Origin: Ophioderma brevispina
Taxonomy: Eukaryota; Echinodermata; Ophiuroidea; Amphilepidida; Ophiodermatidae
Reading direction: 5' to 3'
Length of the DNA: 64,000 bases
NCBI GenBank assembly: GCA_023653785.1
Contig: JAMKCH010007144.1
Location: 1-64,000, forward strand
A model generated the notes under the pieces. The model had not been told where the DNA came from. It saw only the letters and a list, made by a program, of their open reading frames with translations, and did no database searches. Both the position numbers and the translations under genes were made by a program. Positions 59,138 through 64,000 of this stretch are shown here, piece after piece (the stretch's first letter is position 1; the number at the start of each line of letters is the position of its first letter).

Positions 59138-62035
59138 ACTATAATTGACACTGCCAACCTAGACCTGGCCCCCTGTACTATACTTTCTTGACGTTTACCG
59201 GCCCGGATCCAGCTTTTCATCATCGTAGGCACCCAGATTTTTTCTGCCCGCCAAAAGTGGAATTGTTTGCTGACGCTTTGCACCAGTATACACGCAAGCA
59301 CAGTGTATGTGATCTTCGGTTTTATGCTGGAGGGGCGGTGAAGTCACCAAAATGAAGAGTGCTAACTCCAATGGTCACTGAGGGTTTGGCTTATTATCCA
59401 TCCTGTACGCTAGCATTCTACAGCATATTTTATCCGGGATTTGATCCGTCATTTTATGGACATTCCAATATCATTCACCGTCCATTCCACGCAATTTTTT
59501 CCACTTAATCTCAATTATTTCATACGGCATTCAATAACCATTCATGTACTGAACATCATAAGCCGTACATATTTATCTCACCATATTTTCCTGTTATATG
59601 ATTTTGTAAAAAATTTTTTTTTTTTTTTAAAAGGTCAATTTTCCTTCATGTTTTTATTTTATCATAAAAAAGTAAAAAATTAGACTCTTCGTCGCCAAAC
59701 ACGGATATTTGGCGCCAATATGTCTTGAGTTTTGAATTCCACTCTTGATCAACGTTGATCATGGCGGCACGTTGCATGCGATAAAAGGTCTGTTTTCTTT
59801 CTTCCTGTATTTCCGAGTGAGTTTACAAGTTAGCAAAGATTGTCTATTATTTATCGCAAGTTTAAAGTCTTAATGGCAAATGATTTCTGTGGGATACAAT
59901 CAGCGTTTACTTCCGTATATGTTCTTTTAACGCCTTTCTTGTTAACGCTCTCTCATGAATCATACATAGAAAAAAGTTACCTTTCCTTGGTACATATAAC
60001 TTTGAGTGTTACACATATTTGGGCAAAAGGAAGATAATCCTTGTTTTAATTTCTTGAAATAATACATTCGTCTTCCCTTATGGAGTCAGCCAAATTTAAC
60101 ACAAGGTAATGGCAAAAACATACATTGAAGTGACAGATACCAACGTACCCCACTTACTAGACTTTAGAATGTCAGTGCCGCTCAGGTCGTACCCCACCAC
60201 AATTGTTGGAAAAAAACAAGAGCATCAACCAAAAGAGCAGACATTCTCCCGAAACGTTTTTTATATAGAGGTTCGGTTTGTGGGGGCATAATTGGATCAT
60301 TCTTAACGAAACCTCAGATTTGGTCAAATTAAACCTCCGGTTTTGGCAGCCAAATCCATGGTTTTGGCTCTCAAACCCATGTTAGCCCACCAAAACTCAA
60401 ATTTTGTTGTAAATCTTTTTCATTTTTAACAAAACCGAGTTTTAGCCCGCCCAACGATGATTGACGATTAAACCTGATGCCTGATTCAAACAACAATATC
60501 TTTGCATTCCTGTCATTCCTCAAAAAAAACTTCACGTGAAGTATGGACCTTTTTTTCTAAAAGGCAATAAAGATGTCCTGACGTTATCGCATCTGTAGAC
60601 CAAATACCCATTTAAAATGATTTAATTAGGGGCTTGATGTTTCCCGCGCGCACTCTTGATAATTATCACATTCGCTGTCGCTTATCACTATTAAACTGGT
60701 CAGTAAAATGTCAGCCGTAATTTCACAACTCATTGGTTCATTTCATTTGAATTACCTTGTAATTGAAATCGAAGAATTGGGGCTCATTAACATGGCGTGT
60801 GTCATCAGAATCTGAATTATATTCAATCCCCATAGTGCATGCATTTTCGATTACTCGTACGGTATCGGTCACAACAGCAAATAGTGCAATTTACAAGTCG
60901 CCATGCATTATGGGATAGTGTCAACTCTTTCTCTATGTACAGTATCCAAGTCTCGCTGTAGAAAAGTCTTGTCTTTCTACATCTTTGTGTATGTTTTGGT
61001 AATGACAGTGCAATAAATTGGTCTAAAACAAAGCAGCCTTAGGCATACTCAAAACAAGCGATGGCGTAAATTGATGGTAGGTAAGCTTAGGTAGCTACTC
61101 AACACCATGCTTACACGCAATGTTTTTATTGTAGCAAATAAGTAAATGCTTACCACTGCTTCTCCACCCTTTTTTTTTCAGTAGCAAGTAATTTTTATTA
61201 TAGAATTCATTTTACATGACCAGATAATCAACCAGTCTATAAAAACACCACCCGATGTCCACGGTACATGTACTAATATACCAGTCATGTCCAGAAGAGT
61301 GGCGATATCACAGGTGTCATTGCGTATTGCAACAAGTGGAATTACATGTGACTTCGTTCATGACAATATCAATTCCGGATTTAGTGAGTTGTTTTGTTTG
61401 GTTGGTTGGTTTTGATTTATTGTTTATCTTTTCCTACCTACCCGTTAGAATTATGTTACAGTATAGTTTATACTGAGACTAAATACCTATACCCCTAGGT
61501 CCCTGCGAACCCCCCCCCCCCCATCCTTGGGAACACCTGAAGTGAACAAAAAAAAAATCAAGAGATTTTGTACTAATTAAAAATTAAAGTAATTTAAATC
61601 TTGAGATATATTTGCTTGGGTATATACCTTAGGAAGGCAATTGAATTAATATACTTAATCAAATAACCTTTTATATGCTGTTAGCATCAATTTAATTTTG
61701 TTTGAACCCGGTGGTCTTAACTTCGTAAGTCTATGGGAAAACTTAAGGTATTTGTGAAGTTTCCTGAGAAAAATACAATAGGTATAAAATTTGGCTATAT
61801 TTTGCATGATTATTTTAATTGGTTATTCTAGAGTAGTATAATGAATTATTTTGGTTCAAAATTTATTTTGAGTTTCCTGAGGATGGAAATGTGCGAACAC
61901 TCTTTTTTTCGGAGAGTGCAATTTCAATTGGCCATCGGTCATATGTCGAAGTTCGGATTTTCATTTTTATTGTGGGTATGTGGTCTTACGTGACCCCCCC
62001 ATTACTTTTGTTATGTCGCATGTCAACCCCACGGG
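59138..62035. other. Non-coding stretch
   Basis: No gene recognised. T run at about 59620-59628, and a C run at about 61510-61522 followed by CATCCTTGGGAACACC. That patch may be the far end of the repeat whose other end lies at 62046-62126. Confidence 0.4.
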
Positions 62036-62045
62036 TAAGTGGTTA

Positions 62046-62126
62046 TCTGGGTTGGGTCACTAGAAACCCCCCCCCCCTTGGGCACTAACGGAAGTCTTTT
62101 TAGCTTGGGGGCACTTAAGTGTTAAC
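62046..62126 (-). repeat. Arm of the CACTTAAGTGCCC repeat
   Basis: The opposite strand of 50743-50822, with the same order of landmarks: CACTTAAGTGCCC, AAGCTAAAAA, CCGTTAGTGCCC. A run of 10-11 C is included. Confidence 0.6.
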
Positions 62127-62689
62127 GGAAAGCATGGTAAGGTCCTGTTCTCGAAGAGTCAAGTCGATGTCATAATTGGAACTTACATGATTGACCAGTG
62201 TTGTGACCTCTTTGAGTTTCTAAGCTATATAAGTAAGTTTACTCAAGAAATTTAACTAGTGTCGGGTTAAATCCTGGATATCCTACTAGGATCTTGCTTT
62301 ATACGCATTGTACACTAAATTAGGCCAGCTTCGTCTTGCCTAACTGTCCTTGCGTCTTGTCGCTTAATCTACCTTAGGAACATGATGAGTTGTAGTGATT
62401 TAATACTTTTAATGAAGAATTTTTGTTTGCTTGATATTTATCCTTATTTTCTCTAGTCACGGTATATTCTTTCAAGTCGTAAAAGTCACTGAATCCAATT
62501 TTTCTCAGTTGCTAAAAGCTGAGAATTTGTGATGCCGAATGTAACCTTTTAAAATCAGTTCCATGTAATTTAGTTTTTAATTCACGCGAAGCCTAGGCAA
62601 CAACAGAAAACGTAGCACTCATTTTGCTAGCTAGTGAACCATAAATAAAACAGAAGGGGCTAGACTCACAGCTACTCACGAAATACGCC
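62127..62689. other. Non-coding stretch
   Basis: AT-rich, no gene or repeat recognised; in minus-strand terms it lies 3' of the LINE remnant and may include its 3' untranslated region. Confidence 0.4.
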
Positions 62690-64000
62690 TTTAAACTGAT
62701 ACAAAGTTTATTCCAACACAACAACACCCTCCTCCTCCTCTATGTCACCCACAGCTGTGTGTAGCCCTCTCTTGACCAAGCGGTTGTCTCTATATGTACC
62801 CTGTAATGCCCTTTCTACAACGCCTTTTCTGTCTTCCTCTCCTCCTTTTTCTTGGCTGCCATTCTGTAAGTTTTTCGTCCACCTGTTGTCTTGTGTCTGG
62901 ATACATGCCTTGCCTATTTCCATTTTGATTCTTTTATCGTCTAGATTGTGTCTTTCACTTCTTTCACTTCACTCTGTGTGGCGAACTCTTGTTCGTGAGA
63001 TGAAGCATTTTCCTTTACATAGCTCTTTGGGCTGTAATCAATTTATGTTCCATTTCCTTAGTTGTTGACCATGTACAGCTCCCTAAATCATGGTTGTCAG
63101 CACACACGGTCATGTGCTTATCACTCAACATTTTGTCACGCGTTGCAGTCAATCGAAAGCATCTCCACCTCTGCCTTCATATCGGTGACCAGACCTCCTC
63201 AGCTGTGTTAGTGTCCATTTTTCAGATCACAGTGTTTTGTCTTCCAGTATCAGAACTTCCAACTTTCTCAATTGATGATCCTCTATTGTAAGGTGTCCTT
63301 TGTTGTCTCATAATTGTCCCATAAACTTTGTTTTTACCTTATGCAATCTGTAAATCAACCCTGTTTACTTCTTGCCGATATTCAAGCTATTCAGTTGAAT
63401 TTTTCGGATCCTTCACAGCGAAGTTGTCCAACCTGGTCACAGTGACGTCATATGCCATCTTAGGTATGTACCATCTCTCCAATGTTGAATTCCCTATTCT
63501 TTTAGGTTGGATTTCTCGAAGATTCTTTTCTTTCTTCCTCTGCTGCTGTGAATATCTTAGGAGATAATGTAACTCCCTGCAAACATCCTTCATTTATTTC
63601 ACCCTTTTAGACATCATTATCATATTATTCCTTATAGCTATGCGTCAAGTATAAAGTCATTAAATATTGCTATATAGCTTTCTTGTAATCCAGTCTTTCT
63701 CAGTGCTTCAAACATATCTTCATTTCTATATGGAATCAACTCCGAAAGCCACAGGAGAAAAAAAAAAAAAAAAAAAACCACCCGACCCCCCAAATTCTTC
63801 TGGTAGTCCCCGAATCCAGGTCAAGATCACGTGGATATTCATTTGGAAACCCCTTTTATTTTCCAATTTTTATTTTGATCGCATTTAATGGTCCTTTGGT
63901 GGAAACCTTTCTTCTGCTACAACCTGCTTCTTTGAATCTGGTCCAAGGTATATTTCAGTCATCTTTGGAGTCTCTTTGGTGACATCTTGTAACCAATGTG
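62690..64000 (-). pseudogene. Non-LTR retrotransposon (LINE) reverse transcriptase, decayed
   Basis: Read on the minus strand across several frames, the order of motifs follows a LINE ORF2. MFEALRKTGLQESYIAIFND (about 63715-63650) matches the helix before the GVRQGD region. GTYLRWHMTSL (about 63470) stands where LRFADDIVL is expected. Then come KVKTKFM (about 63330) and IEDHQL (about 63270). VKDTI, TIKESKWK and ARHV (about 62960-62900) follow the C-terminal region of these proteins. A basic patch, WQPRKRRRGRQKRR (about 62860-62815), completes it. Stops and frame changes are frequent, and a 20-base A run (63758-63777) interrupts the upstream part, so it is non-functional. The catalytic aspartates are not visible. 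I cannot assign a clade; the copy continues past the window. Confidence 0.72.
63758..63777 (+). repeat. A homopolymer, 20 bases
   Basis: An uninterrupted run of 20 A inside the LINE remnant, followed by CCACCCGACCCCCC. It may be the tail of a short retroposed insertion or a slipped homopolymer. Confidence 0.85.

Overview
The window looks like non-coding, repeat-dense nuclear DNA from an animal, most likely a marine invertebrate deuterostome such as an echinoderm or hemichordate. The evidence is AT-rich sequence with no long open frames, GT-AG bounded exon candidates, a ninjurin-family exon, tRNA-derived SINEs with a conserved central domain, a decayed non-LTR retrotransposon, and many inverted-repeat (foldback/MITE) elements. 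Nothing resembles bacterial, phage or organellar gene organisation. The species assignment is an inference; I cannot align to a genome.

Layout. 0-12 kb: AT-rich, with a cluster of short GGTGT..ACACC palindromes (1.84-2.32 kb), purine-rich tracts (5.4 and 6.1 kb), a possible SINE remnant (8.9 kb) and a possible inverted-repeat element (9.1-9.8 kb). 11.6-17 kb: direct repeats carrying ATGGCCGCC, diverged local duplications, a purine-rich GC-richer block and one exon-like open segment with a good donor (16.6 kb). 18.7 kb: a 272-bp foldback MITE. 21.3-22.5 kb: two dispersed repeats that recur at 54.8 kb and 41.7 kb. 23.0-27.4 kb: a foldback-related repeat inside a 1.87-kb tandem duplication. 27.7-29.1 kb: opposing arrays of a 12-bp GGGACCGAATTG motif. 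30.0-31.5 and 48.5-50.0 kb: two copies of a 1.5-kb element with about 345-bp terminal inverted repeats. 31.9-33.5 kb: a degenerate array of roughly 150-240-bp units. 34.7-35.5 kb: a 745-bp foldback element. 37.9-39.4 kb: the 5' part of a ninjurin gene on the minus strand, with a SINE downstream. 41.7-42.7 kb: a foldback element with a SINE nested inside, followed by a 71-nt near-perfect hairpin. 44.5 kb: a possible small exon. 45.7, 54.6 and 56.7 kb: short MITEs. 52.86-53.43 kb: a 21-bp dyad satellite. 62.7-64 kb: a LINE reverse transcriptase pseudogene on the minus strand, running off the window end.

The only host gene I can name is the ninjurin homologue (start and first transmembrane helix; the later exons were not found). 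Its product would be a small plasma-membrane protein that oligomerises in membranes. The rest is mainly the record of transposition, chiefly by non-autonomous DNA elements with long inverted repeats. Several repeat copies differ mostly by 1-2-base insertions and deletions, which may reflect noisy long-read gap filling rather than evolution, so frame breaks here should be treated cautiously.
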